Shown: positions 9,347-20,441, counted from the first letter of the stretch. The stretch: DNA of 64,000 nt from Flectonema sp. DT1601 (GCA_964019425.1 OZ025823.1:1-64000), one strand, 5' to 3'. Numbers and translations: made by a program. The notes: generated by a model not told the origin, from the letters alone.

Positions 9347-12300
9347 GCAAATTTTGGCTGCTAATTTTCTTCTTGCAAGCAAATTTTAGCTGCTGATTCT
9401 CTTCCCGCAAGCAAATTTTGGCTGCTGATTCTCTTCCCGCAAGCAAATCTTAGCTGCTTATTTTCTTCCCGCAAGCAAATTTTAGCTGCTTATTTTCTTC
9501 CCGCAAGCAAATTTTGGCTGCTTATTTTCTTCCCGCAAGCAAATTTTGGCTGCTTATTTTCTTCCCGCAAGCAAATTTTGGCTGCTTATTTTCTTCCCGC
9601 AAGCAAATTTTGGCTGCTGATTCTCTTCCCGCAAGCAAATTTTGGCTGCTTATTTTCTTCCCGCAAGCAAATTTTGGCTGCTTATCTTCTTCCCGCAAGC
9701 AAATTTTAGCTGCTGATTCTCTTCCCGCAAGCAAATTTTGGCTGCTGATTCTCTTCCCGCAAGCAAATTTTGGCTGCTGATTCTCTTCCCGCAAGCAAAT
9801 TTTGGCTGCTTATTTTCTTCCCGCAAGCAAATTTTGGCTGCTGATTCTCTTCCCGCAAGCAATTTTTGGCTGCTTATTTTCTTCCCGCAAGCAAATTTTG
9901 GCTGCTTATTTTCTTCCCGCAAGCAAATTTTGGCTGCTTATTTTCTTCCCGCAAGCAAATTTTGGCTGCTTATTTTCTTCCCGCAAGCAAATTTTGGCTG
10001 CTTATTTTCTTCCCGCAAGCAAATTTTAGCTGCTGATTCTCTTCCCGCAAGCAAATTTTGGCTGCTGATTCTCTTCCCGCAAGCAAATTTTGGCTGCTGA
10101 TTCTCTTCCCGCAAGCAAATTTTGGCTGCTTATTTTCTTCCCGCAAGCAAATTTTGGCTGCTGATTCTCTTCCCGCAAGCAATTTTTGGCTGCTTATTTT
10201 CTTCCCGCAAGCAAATTTTGGCTGCTTATTTTCTTCCCGCAAGCAAATTTTGGCTGCTTATTTTCTTCCCGCAAGCAAATTTTGGCTGCTTATTTTCTTC
10301 CCGCAAGCAAATTTTGGCTGCTTATTTTCTTCCCGCAAGCAAATTTTAGCTGCTTATTTTCTTCCCGCAAGCAAATTTTGGCTGCTGATTCTCTTCCCGC
10401 AAGCAAATTTTGGCTGCTTATTTTCTTCCCGCAAGCAAATTTTGGCTGCTTATTTTCTTCCCGCAAGCAAATTTTGGCTGCTTATTTTCTTCCCGCAAGC
10501 AAATTTTGGCTGCTGATTCTCTTCCCGCAAGCAAATTTTGGCTGCTTATTTTCTTCCCGCAAGCAAATTTTAGCTGCTTATTTTCTTCCCGCAAGCAAAT
10601 TTTGGCTGCTTATTTTCTTCCCGCAAGCAAATTTTAGCTGCTTATTTTCTTCCCGCAAGCAAATTTTGGCTGCTGATTCTCTTCCCGCAAGCAAATTTTG
10701 GCTGCTTATTTTCTTCCCGCAAGCAAATTTTAGCTGCTTATTTTCTTCCCGCAAGCAAATTTTGGCTGCTTATTTTCTTCCCGCAAGCAAATTTTAGCTG
10801 CTTATTTTCTTCCCGCAAGCAAATTTTGGCTGCTGATTCTCTTCGCAAGCAAATTTTGGCTGCTAATTTTCTTCCCGCAAGCAAATTTTAGCTGCTTATT
10901 TTCTTCCCGCAAGCAAATTCTGGCTGCTGATTCTCTTCCCGCAAGCAAATTTTGGCTGCTTATTTTTTTCTTGAAGGCAGATTTTAGCTGCTTATTTTCT
11001 TCCCGCAAGCAAATTTTGGCTGCTTATTTTCTTCCCGCAAGCAAATTTTAGCTGCTTATTTTCTTCCCGCAAGCAAATTTTGGCTGCTGATTCTCTTCGC
11101 AAGCAAATTTTGGCTGCTAATTTTCTTCCCGCAAGCAAATTTTAGCTGCTTATTTTCTTCCCGCAAGCAAATTTTGGCTGCTTATTTTCTTCCCGCAAGC
11201 AAATTTTAGCTGCTTATTTTCTTCCCGCAAGCAAATTTTGGCTGCTGATTCTCTTCGCAAGCAAATTTTAGCTGCTTATTTTCTTCCCGCAAGCAAATTT
11301 TGGCTGCTGATTCTCTTCCCGCAAGCAAATTTTGGCTGCTTATTTTCTTCCCGCAAGCAAATTTTGGCTGCTTATTTTCTTCCCGCAAGCAAATTTTGGC
11401 TGCTTATTTTCTTCCCGCAAGCAAATTTTGGCTGCTGATTCTCTTCCCGCAAGCAAATTTTGGCTGCTTATTTTCTTCCCGCAAGCAAATTTTAGCTGCT
11501 TATTTTCTTCCCGCAAGCAAATTTTGGCTGCTTATTTTCTTCCCGCAAGCAAATTTTAGCTGCTTATTTTCTTCCCGCAAGCAAATTTTGGCTGCTGATT
11601 CTCTTCGCAAGCAAATTTTGGCTGCTAATTTTCTTCCCGCAAGCAAATTTTAGCTGCTTATTTTCTTCCCGCAAGCAAATTCTGGCTGCTGATTCTCTTC
11701 CCGCAAGCAAATTTTGGCTGCTTATTTTTTTCTTGAAGGCAGATTTTAGCTGCTTATTTTCTTCCCGCAAGCAAATTTTGGCTGCTTATTTTCTTCCCGC
11801 AAGCAAATTTTAGCTGCTTATTTTCTTCCCGCAAGCAAATTTTGGCTGCTGATTCTCTTCGCAAGCAAATTTTGGCTGCTAATTTTCTTCCCGCAAGCAA
11901 ATTTTAGCTGCTTATTTTCTTCCCGCAAGCAAATTTTGGCTGCTTATTTTCTTCCCGCAAGCAAATTTTAGCTGCTTATTTTCTTCCCGCAAGCAAATTT
12001 TGGCTGCTGATTCTCTTCGCAAGCAAATTTTAGCTGCTTATTTTCTTCCCGCAAGCAAATTCTGGCTGCTGATTCTCTTCCCGCAAGCAAATTTTGGCTG
12101 CTTATTTTCTTCCCGCAAGCAAATTTTAGCTGCTTATTTTCTTCCCGCAAGCAAATTTTGGCTGCTTATTTTCTTCCCGCAAGCAAATTTTAGCTGCTTA
12201 TTTTCTTCCCGCAAGCAAATTTTGGCTGCTGATTCTCTTCGCAAGCAAATTTTGGCTGCTAATTTTCTTCCCGCAAGCAAATTTTAGCTGCTTATTTTCT

Positions 12301-12399
12301 TCCCGCAAGCAAATTCTGGCTGCTGATTCTCTTCCCGCAAGCAAATTTTGGCTGCTTACTTTTTTCCTGCAAACAAATTTAAGCTGCCAATTTTCTTCA
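9347..12399 (+). repeat. Minisatellite with 32-bp unit and higher-order structure
   Basis: The unit is AAATTTTGGCTGCTTATT followed by TTCTTCCCGCAAGC, 32 bp, repeated about 95 times with a few alternating variants (GGCTGC/AGCTGC, TTATTTT/TGATTCT). Some units lack CC (CTTCGCAAG) and are 30 bp. Blocks repeat at larger scale: a 320-bp block (10 units) recurs at about 9738 and 10058, and a 762-bp block recurs at about 10802 and 11564. Outer copies at both ends are more diverged, as expected of unequal exchange. Leu/Phe/Ala-rich open frames on both strands follow from the period and are not genes. Confidence 0.95.
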
Positions 12400-13469
12400 G
12401 TAGGAAGTAAGTAAGATTTATTTTTGCCTAAGGATTTTTGTGCCCGAGCAGGTCTAAAAAAGATGGGTAACCATTTTCTTAAAGTATAAAATGTGATGAA
12501 GTTTCTTTTTTAGTATGGTTTTGAAATTTAAGTGTATGGTTGCCAATTTAGTAGGTAGTTAAAAAAAAATTCTTCAGAAAAAATCTTTCTTTCGAACTAA
12601 CCATTCTTTACAAACCCCAAAATGGCTGTAAACCGTCCAGTTCGACCTTGGGTGAGGGCATTTTTGTTTTTTCTTGATTCTTTTTCAGGAAGTTGGCCTT
12701 TATTAGTGGCTCCCCCCCCTTGGGGGGGGTTGGGGGGGGGGCTGCGTTCTGCCATCCCATAGTTCTTCCCACATTTCTATTTCATTGGGAATAATGAACG
12801 ATAACCTTATTAATATAACTAAATTCCTATATTCCCATCCCAGGGTCGCACACATTGATACAGATACAGGTTCGATAAACCTGTTGTAAAATACTTCCAA
12901 ATGTAACAAACAGATAACCTAAGCCACATATCCAATCATCATAAACCTAGCCGTCGTTTTCGTGCTAGCATATTAATATAACAACAACTACAGATATCTT
13001 TCAGAAAAACAAAAACAAAGGACTTGATAAAACAGGGTGCAGTGTGCATTTTCAGCTAAGGGAGGACATTTTTCATTTGTCGTCCCGTTGGGACAGGAAA
13101 GTAATAAATAAATAAAAAATTGCGAAAGAAAAAAGAAATTGCTTATATATAACGTTTATTTATTTTTATTTTTTTTTTTTTTTTCATGTTTGATTATTTC
13201 CTCTTCATATTATTTTTTTTTTTTTTTTCTGCCTCTCCCTTAATCCTGTTCGTTTCTTTGAAACGAAAATTCATTTGAATATTATTCCTTGGTCAGCATC
13301 TTTCATTGTCGCCCTTTGGGCCTGTTAAAAAGAAAAAAAAAAAAAAAAAAGAATGTTTACATCAGGAGGAATAGGGCAGGAGCCAAAAGCTCCCAGTCCG
13401 TTACTTCCCACCTTATCGAAAACTTATTTATAAATAAAAATTGCAGAAAAGTAATAATAATAAAAAGTT
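12400..13469. other. AT- and homopolymer-rich region without genes
   Basis: No convincing coding frame is seen. The region holds several long T or A tracts (near 13170, 13215 and 13330) and a C-run/G-run palindrome near 12711-12741. Two short pieces of the form GTCGTCCCGTTGGGAC and GTCGCCCTTTGGGC, each followed by an A-rich tail (near 13078 and 13305), look like 3' ends of SINE-type inserts. Confidence 0.5.
12711..12741. repeat. Poly-C / poly-G palindrome
   Basis: A run of C is followed by TT, a run of eight G, TT, and a run of ten G. The C run can pair with either G run, so the site can fold as a tight hairpin, and the two G runs can contribute to a G-quadruplex. Such sequence is prone to length errors in sequencing. 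Confidence 0.8.
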
Positions 13470-13712
13470 GCGATATCCCAGGGGTAGTAGTATAACCCTC
13501 GCCCTGGGGCTGGGTGATCGCTGGTTCGACCCCCTGCCACTGCAATAACCCATCACACCCATACACGCAATTAGTTCAAATCCCGCGCCCGAAGGGCGTC
13601 CAGGGTAGGCACCTGGTAGACTCTCCTACGTTAAGACTGGAGGGAAGGGAAAATGGAAGGATTTCCATAAAGAGGCTAAGAACACATAAATAAATAAATA
13701 AAAAAAAAAAAG
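13470..13712 (+). mobile_element. tRNA-derived SINE-like element
   Basis: The head (13475-13545) looks like a decayed tRNA: GGGTAGTAGTATAACC resembles an A box and CTGGTTCGACCCC a B box, about 35 bp apart. A second B-box-like GTTCAAATCCCGC follows near 13574. The body ends in an (AATA)n/poly-A tail (13687-13712), the usual 3' end of a retroposed SINE. Pol III transcription is inferred from the boxes only. Confidence 0.55.
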
Positions 13713-13726
13713 AAAATCCCAGGGCT

Positions 13727-13800
13727 GCACAGCCGAGTGGATACCTTAAATCTCTTCGGTAGCCGTGGCAAGGGTTCAATTCCCAGGCACATTTTTTGTG
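13727..13800 (+). ncRNA. tRNA-like segment (Leu/Ser type), probably pseudo or SINE head
   Basis: AGCCGAGTGG matches the A box of type II (Leu/Ser) tRNAs and AGGGTTCAATTCCC matches a B box with a T-arm that can pair. T runs just downstream (ATTTTTTGTGTTTTT) could end Pol III transcription. The acceptor ends do not pair well, and it follows directly after a SINE tail, so a functional tRNA is unlikely. Confidence 0.4.
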
Positions 13801-13994
13801 TTTTTCAACCAGAAAAATTAGTAAGAAGAAAGTAGCAAGGAAAAGGGTACAAAATTGGACTTAACTTAACGCGAGCGTAAAGTTAAGTTCAAATTTGTAC
13901 CCTGGACGGGTACCTAGCCAGGGAATAAAAACAGACGTGACTTGGTTGTAAAAATAATGTTTGTTCAGAAAGCTTAAAAAGAAAAAGTTGTGTG

Positions 13995-14050
13995 CGAGCA
14001 ACGCGAGCCTGGAAGGGGTATCTCTAGTGCGGGTTTGCGGGTTTGCGGGG
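13995..14050 (+). repeat. Short module ending in 8-mer units
   Basis: GCGAGCCTGGAAGGGGTATC, then TCTAGTGC, leads into two or three 8-mer units. The same module recurs at 14816-14875 next to a longer 8-mer array, with a few substitutions, so the module and the 8-mer are associated. Confidence 0.65.
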
Positions 14051-14330
14051 AACCGTGCGGCATTTACGTTGTTAATTGTACTGGGGTGAAATGAAATAAA
14101 GCAGAAACAAGGGATAGAAATGAATAAAGCAAGAACATTGTACAAAGTGAATTGTACCATTGGTTGAACTAATTTTCCTGTAGACAGAGCGAAAGAAAGG
14201 GTTAAGCCACAAGTACTAACAGAGCAAGATTTCCAAACATTCACAACGGGGTAGCGTGGCGCCGCCTGACCGTGTCCTCGTGGTGAGGCTCGGCCGGGCG
14301 CGCGCCGTCACAGGGGGTGGGTGGGTGGGA
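14051..14330. other. No gene recognised
   Basis: Mixed-composition spacer with a short GC-rich patch near 14250-14330. The minus-strand open frame over 13861-14244 shows no family features and crosses repeat material. Confidence 0.4.
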
Positions 14331-14707
14331 TTTCAAACTTAAATGTACAAGTATGAAAAAACCCTGTGATAAAGCGTAAAGAATGACAAAATGGAAAAGT
14401 TAAACGATGAATAATTTTCTGATATATTGAGGGACACGTTCCCAAGGATAACTTGTAATAATGCAAGCTTGTTTTATAACACACGGAATTTGCACATCTG
14501 AAACAATTGTTAAATGTAAAATGCCTTATCTAGAGACAGTGTCTGCAGCCAGGTCGGCGCAACACTTTTTGCCCATGATCGGACTCGTCTAAATTGAGGA
14601 AAAATGATCGAAGATGAGAACTCAAACTTCGTTGCACACTAGAGCAGAAAAGACAAAGGATGATATTACGTAATTTAAAACTGCCATTTGCAAGGTTCCC
14701 AAGGAAA
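14331..14707 (+). repeat. Dispersed repeat, copy B, adjoining an 8-bp array
   Basis: Related to 7834-8245 with the same ordered landmarks (AACCCTGTGATAAAGC, TGAGAACTCAAACTTC, CTGCCATTTGCAAGGTTCCC). It runs directly into the 8-mer array at 14708. The shared junction suggests that the 8-mer is the natural 3' terminus of this repeat family. Confidence 0.75.
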
Positions 14708-14817
14708 GGTTTGCGGGTCTGCGGGTTTGCGGGTTTGCGGGTTTGCGGGTTTGCGGGTTTGCGGGTTTGCGGGTTTGCGGGTTTGCGGGTTTGCGGGTTT
14801 GCGGGTTTGCGGGTTTG
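14708..14817 (+). repeat. 8-bp array, block 3 (about 14 copies)
   Basis: Same unit and orientation as the arrays at 1-5486 and 7013-7190. One early copy reads GGGTCTGC. It ends in GGGTTTGAGC and is followed by the GCGAGCCTGGA module and a few decayed units (GCAGGTTTGCAGG) near 14850-14870. The minus-strand frame through it (14530-14952) is open by periodicity. Confidence 0.95.
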
Positions 14818-14879
14818 AGCAAAGCGAGCCTGGAGGGGTATCTCTTGTGCAGGTTTGCAGGTTTGCATGTTCTTTAACT

Positions 14880-15290
14880 CCCGTGGTGGTGGTGGTGCCG
14901 GTGTCCCAATCCTAAGACCAAACACACACTCGATCCAACTAACTTCATCCACTTGACAAGTTCCAACATCTATTATCTCTACCGTGTGCTTGGAAAAATG
15001 AAAATACTTCGCATTGTCTTGTCCTCATGTTATTTATCAAAAAGCAAAAAAGAAAAAAGAAAAAGGGTTGTTGTAATCTCTTCAAACAACTAGGAGTAGA
15101 CAGTTGTAAAAATCTAAAGGCTGAATAACCAGCATTGCAAACGGTCTTTATTTAATCATGTTTCATTCTAAGTGTTTAACAGCTCTGTATGGTGATTTGG
15201 GATGGGTCTAAATGTCTATTTGTTTAAAACAAAAGGGGTACAGGAGCTACTGTGTCTTTTTCTTCCTGTTCGTGTGCTTCCTAGATCCAA
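14880..15290. other. No gene recognised
   Basis: Spacer between the 8-mer region and the virus-like remnant. AT-rich, with several stops in every frame. Confidence 0.4.
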
Positions 15291-15340
15291 GTTAGTTCAA
15301 CCCTCACAGACTTCTATTCTGACATCCAACCACCGATCCT

Positions 15341-15659
15341 GAAAAAGAATACGATCTCACCCTAATCAATGCATCAATGTACTATTCCTGGACAAATATA
15401 TCGGTGAACCAAGGCAACAATGTCTTCCATTATAATGATGGTGCATCCAATCACATTGTTGTTATAAAAGATGGCAACTGAACAATCGGTGAACTCAATA
15501 ATCTGCTACCAACCCAGATCACAATTGCTCCGGTATTTGCGACTCAATCGATTCAGATTCTGATCACGGCCCCATACGCAATGGCATTCCCAGATAATAG
15601 TCCTTACAAGTTCTGAAGTGCTGTAAACGATAACAACATATACTCACTAGCACTTAATA
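15341..15659 (+). pseudogene. Polinton/adintovirus-like penton (minor capsid) protein remnant
   Basis: In the frame starting at 15341 the translation has the typical opening of the minor capsid/penton proteins of Polinton (Maverick) and adintovirus-like elements. An aliphatic strand is followed by a MYYSW motif, an Asn-rich turn, an FHYNDG segment, and a DGN...IGELNNLL segment leading into a helix. The frame is broken by TGA at 15479 and TGA at 15614. Further decayed coding-like sequence continues to about 15830. The family is assigned by eye from this motif pattern. The element is an old, inactive genomic copy. Confidence 0.5.
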
Positions 15660-15842
15660 CTACCTTAGTAGTATAAAGCTAACATCTACTATAAAACTAA
15701 CATCCAATTCGATTCGTGGGATATGGTTAAACGATCTGGGAATCGAAGCTTCTGGCCCTGATATATCGACCATTCTTAGCAATTTAAACCTCAAGGTCGG
15801 TAGTGGTCTTGTGAGAATCTGAATTATTAAACGAATTATTCT

Positions 15843-16418
15843 TTGGCACAATACAATATATACTACGAAACTATGACAACACTTCAAAACGCATTTGAAT
15901 TTCACGAGCGAGGCTTGAAGGATGTAATGGAAGATACAATGGAGGGGTATCGATACCAAACGTTACATGATTCACAGCATGGATCCAGAGTATCAAACAC
16001 ATTCACTCCGAGTGGCATCAACTCTGCTGAGCGTAAATTTATTAGATCACATGACAGGGGGTCAGTTCTCATACTGCATTTGGCAAAGGTTAGGATGTCA
16101 TTTAAGATTGTAAAGAACAATGCTGCATATGGCTATGCAGACCTAATCAACACTGATCACGTTACTCTATCGTCAGATGCCAAAACCATGTTCTCTAGAC
16201 GAGAATTGAGAATTGGTGGCAAAACCGTAGAAGATATAGATAATATGGCAGTCGAAAAAGTAGTAGATACTCTCATGAATTATTCCTTGGAGTACGAAAA
16301 GACTGCTGGATCGAATCAATTTATCTACCCACATCACACCTTGTCTCTGCGGTCACCTTCTGGTGGCACAGTCTCGCTTACAATAGTCCAATTTAGACCT
16401 TCCTTTTTTAGCTCATGA
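15843..16418 (+). pseudogene. Polinton-like major capsid protein fragment
   Basis: This open stretch of 191 codons follows the penton-like remnant. The C-terminal half has the look of the first jelly roll of Polinton/adintovirus major capsid proteins: a SDAKTMFSRRELRIGGK segment, then VEDID, then a helix (MAVEKVVDTLMNYSLEYEK). Full capsid proteins of this type are several times longer, and no continuation is visible, so this is a fragment. The order of a minor and a major capsid gene on the same strand matches the element type. The alternative is an unrelated beta-rich protein. It may be transcribed, but nothing shows it. Confidence 0.5.
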
Positions 16419-17518
16419 ATAGTTACAGCAAGTGATGTGGGGATCGAGACGAAAAAGAAACGAACATTGGATCCATCGGAAGCATTCTCGAAATTCCTGA
16501 TCAAACGCACTGCCCTAAGGGGATCATTTAGTATATCGGAAACAGTGACATCATCTCCCAGTATAAAGTCAACAATGATGCCTTTGTTGTACCTAACGGT
16601 TTTTTTTGTATAAACCTTCTTTGAATTGATTGTAGTGATCGGGAGAGGCTATTTTTGAACTACTGAGGTGATGATGTTAGTTGCTTTCGACTGCCAAACC
16701 AAATTCTCAAACTCTCATTGTGTAAAAAAATGCAATGTTGGTGAGTTTCGCGAGTTCTTGATGGGACGAATAAATCTCTTTCTAACTTTCACTTCTTCCC
16801 CTGCAATGTCTTCTTCGACCCTTATCCGTGCACCAAGAAACACCACATTACTAGCTAGGGAGTTATCTTTGTAGTCCACTTAGTAATTCCAGCAAGTTCC
16901 CGTTGAGCGTGTGCTATTAAATTGGATCGAAAAACTCTACTTCTGGTGTCTGTTTTTCGCTTCATCAGTTTCTTTGTTCGAAGCTTTGGTTTCCTCATTC
17001 AAAGTTTCATAGTACCGCAACCCATCTAAGGCGGATGTTATGTAGTTTAACAATCCCATATAAGTACGTACGGCACTGCGCCAGTGATTTTTGGAAATTT
17101 GAGTTCCTTATTTGTTTTAGTTAATCCGTTCTTTAGTATGTTCTCTACTTTTTCGTAATCCTAGTGTACTCGAGGGAATCCAAATCAGCCATCGTCTACT
17201 TTTTGTTTCCCGTTCTATATTCCGCAGTTCATCTCAAGATAGTATTTAAGTAATCCAGTTGCACGTTTACACGACACTGACTGAAGCAATCTTATCGACT
17301 TCAAGATGATAATGTCTTACGCATATCATTTTCTTTTATAATAAGCACTATGTAACTTTTCCGCACTACCAATTCTATTTTCCGCCCTTTTATAAGATTT
17401 CGAATCCATATTTACACTCCGCGTCAACGCACTTTTTAAACTGGCAGCCGGGTCGTGGCTTCCCGCCATTACTCGGTAACCACCCCTACGTTATAGCAAG
17501 TTTCATATAGTTTTTAAT
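16419..17518 (-). pseudogene. Decayed minus-strand coding-like DNA
   Basis: A minus-strand frame begins with ATG at 17192 (MADLDSLEYTRITKK) and is broken after a dozen codons. Other frames then show helical, charged stretches (LNYITSALDGLRYYE) interrupted by stops. The pattern is that of a frameshifted old gene, perhaps part of the same virus-like element on the opposite strand. The short plus-strand frame at 16668-16874 is not supported. No family assigned. Confidence 0.3.
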
Positions 17519-18194
17519 TCATGTACCAAAATTTAACTTACCTATCCTATTTTTCTTTTCAGACCACAAAAGACATGGCAGATATAAAAGGTGATTCCCT
17601 TCCATTTCATTTTTCAATAGTTTACAGTAGGAAGCTTTACACATAACCGCACAGTCATGTCTCGTTTTGTCTACAGGGAGGAACACAACATCTTTTTTTA
17701 GTTCCTTTAGATCTTTCACATTTTGCCAAAGTTGTCGTTAGGTAGGTTTTAATTGTGCCGAGAGTTCTAATTTCAGCCATCTATTTAAGGTTTTGGCGTT
17801 ATCTTCTCTTTCACTTTTAGATGCGCCTGACATATCTGGTCGGTAAATCCATCAGCTGCTTCATGAAGTTCTTGTGTCATCTCATGTTGTGAACAGTGAA
17901 TACGGTAAAGTATTCATAACTTTAACACTTCCCTCAATTGAGTGCTACATTTCAAAGAAGAACAATGTCCTGCAACATGTTTGGTATTACAATTCTCTTC
18001 TTTAGTGGAAGTGCCTGTTCTAGTTCGATCGTGTTCGTGTTAAATACTTTCGATCCTAACGTCCTTCTGAGGCCAAAGGATGTTTTGGTCGGTAAGCCGG
18101 ATGGCAGTAACTTCTTATGAATACTTGCGTTAAAGTCTATTTTCTTTTCATAAGGGTGAAGCATCTTCGTACAGAACCAGGGGCAATCTTTCAA
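17519..18194 (-). pseudogene. Reverse-transcriptase-like remnant (N-terminal region)
   Basis: Two minus-strand open pieces in order, 18194-17952 and 17719-17519. The first holds LPSGLPTKTSFGLRR, and the second DVVFLPVDKTRHDCAVM followed by YCKLLKNEM. The second matches the pattern that precedes the palm domain in Penelope-like and related reverse transcriptases (VxxPADKxxxxVVM followed by xYxKLL). The stretch between them is shattered by stops. It is transcribed opposite to the capsid-like remnants, so it may be a separate insertion. Assignment by motif only. Confidence 0.35.
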
Positions 18195-18549
18195 CCGCTT
18201 TTTCTTCCGTTATCTCTTAATTTTAAGAGCCGCTGCGTGCTACTATGATTGCCTGCATTTTATTATTCTCTTCACTTCGTGGCTCGCAAATCTTCGAATC
18301 CAATGAGGGGGGTTCGTTAGCATTTTTTTTCTGTCTTCTTTATCATTTCCGTCGGCTATCATTAACTTCTTTGAATAGTTCTGTTCAAACTTTCGTCACG
18401 CTTTTTTCAATAAAACTCCTCCTTGTTCATCTCTACGTTGGTTCTTCTCCAGGATTTTCTAGCCTTTAAATGCAACGTGTGGATGAGTAAAAGAGAAATT
18501 AAAACAGATAATCGCCTTTTGTACGAAATCAGAATTAGTAGCTACAAAT
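18195..18549. other. No gene recognised
   Basis: Short spacer between the RT-like remnant and the first duplicated unit. Only short frames without family features are seen. Confidence 0.4.
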
Positions 18550-20370
18550 CAAAACACAACACAACTTCACCACAAATCACAACACGAAGAACAAGTTCAG
18601 TAAAATCAAGGAAGGCAAAAGAAATAGTTTCACAGAAACATCTGACACAGACACACGAGCACTCTAACCACACATATGAACACACACACAAAGGGTGATA
18701 AGAACTCGTCAGAGTTTCAACAAACAATACACAACACATACATGCATACACACACACCAGGAGGTTTAATGAAGCTTCTAACCTCATCATAAGTTCAGCT
18801 CCTGTTTACGAAAAATGACAAATATACAAAAAACAAAGTTACAAAAGCAAACACCCTCTCATGTCACCATCACCGCAAAGCCCTCTCAACGATCCCTCCT
18901 TCCATCACACGGCAAGTGGTACCATTTTCCACTTAACTTACTCTCCCCCCCCCCCCACTTCCTCTCCACCACATCACTTGTGACATGTCCTTCCTGATAA
19001 CAAAAAGAAGAAAGAATGATTGCAAACAAACGAACAGAACAAACAACAAATTAATAACCTAAAGTCAGCGGCAAAACCTTTCCCCCCCCCCCGACCCCGA
19101 CACGCAAGGCGTATTTGTTTGTGCGTTCAGGGGAATCACCACACGGAAGGAATACCATTCGCTAGACTTTAAAAGAAAGGTACGAAATCAATGAAAAGAA
19201 AGTGTTTATAAAAATTATTTAAAAAAAAGAAAATAAAGAAATGTTGCGCCGGGAAGGTCATTTGGGGAATTCAATTGAAATGTGAAAGTGAACTGATTAC
19301 ATTGCAAAACAATCGCGTTATTACAATACAGTACCTATACAAAAGTACAATATTATCATTATTATTCTTATTATAATTTATTAGTATTATTATTATTATT
19401 TCTCACCAGGGGGGCGTGACTCCTGCGTGAAGAAGGAATCACACAACCCCCCACTCCTGAAGACTTGTAACTGCCGTGAGGCCGTCATCACAACGACAAC
19501 GACAACGACAACGACGGCAGGCACGAAAAAAAAAGAAGAAAAAAGACAAGACAACAACAACAACCCACATGAATGACGAATGAAAGCAGTACTGATCACA
19601 GGATTTTACTTTTTCTAAATCGAAAATGTCAGAGAGAGAGAGACGATAAGTATATTGCTGCAAAAGATTGAATTTCATTTACCAAAATTAGAGATTTAAC
19701 CGCACACCACCACCACCACCACTACTATCATCATCATCATCATGATCATGATCTCAGATGGTGGCTCCTTCCTCAGTAATATGAACACGTCCTGAACATC
19801 AAAAACAGTTCACAGAGCAAGAAAACACTGCTTAGCAAAAATACCAATCAAATCACAGCAGCAGCAGCTGGCTCACTCGCATACATATTGCCATTCTCTC
19901 TCGTGCGTCTCCTCCTCTCTTCATTCACTTCCCCCATTTACCTGCCAACCTCCAATCCCGAGTAGCCTCCCACGACAAGTTTTGCCACAAGCGTTGCTAT
20001 GTTGGGAAACCTAGCTCTCTGTGCGAGAAACCAGGAAATCCGCTGATAACTACACTCCGATGACCAACTGAGTGGGCGCTCAACTCGGATCATTGAGGCT
20101 GGTTCCGTCTCGGCGAGGAACTGCAGCTGCTGCGTGAGTCGAGTTGGTCAGCTTTTGCTAAAACTCACCAAGGAACAGGAAGTGAGAATCGAGTTGGTAA
20201 ATGTTGTTGCTGTTTTTGTTGTGGTAGTTTTTACGGGATACTCGGCAACTGCCGCAAGAGTATCCCTATGATCGAGGAGCAGCACAAACAAAACCAGGGT
20301 GAAATTGTTTTTCTTCTTTTCCTCTCTCTCTCTCTCAATACGTAAAAGGTCAGTTTTGTTTTCTTTGCAT

Positions 20371-20371
<1 letters not shown>

Positions 20372-20437
<66 letters not shown>
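20372..20437 (+). repeat. (CT)n microsatellite, unit 1
   Basis: About 33 uninterrupted CT dinucleotides. The duplicate copy lies at about 25845-25910 in unit 2 with nearly the same length. It generates false SLSLSL and RERERE frames on the two strands. Confidence 0.95.

Positions 20438-20441
<4 letters not shown>

Noticed and set aside
9514..12287. Many frames with LPASKFWLL or KQPKFACGK repeats
   Set aside because: They appear on both strands in several frames and follow the minisatellite period.
9347..12399. CRISPR array
   Set aside because: The 32-bp units are contiguous and contain no unique spacers; the context is eukaryotic.
15341..15659. TGA reassigned to an amino acid
   Set aside because: The two TGA codons in the penton-like frame could suggest a variant code, but the methyltransferase gene (TGA at 41918) and others end properly at TGA, so decay is the simpler reading.
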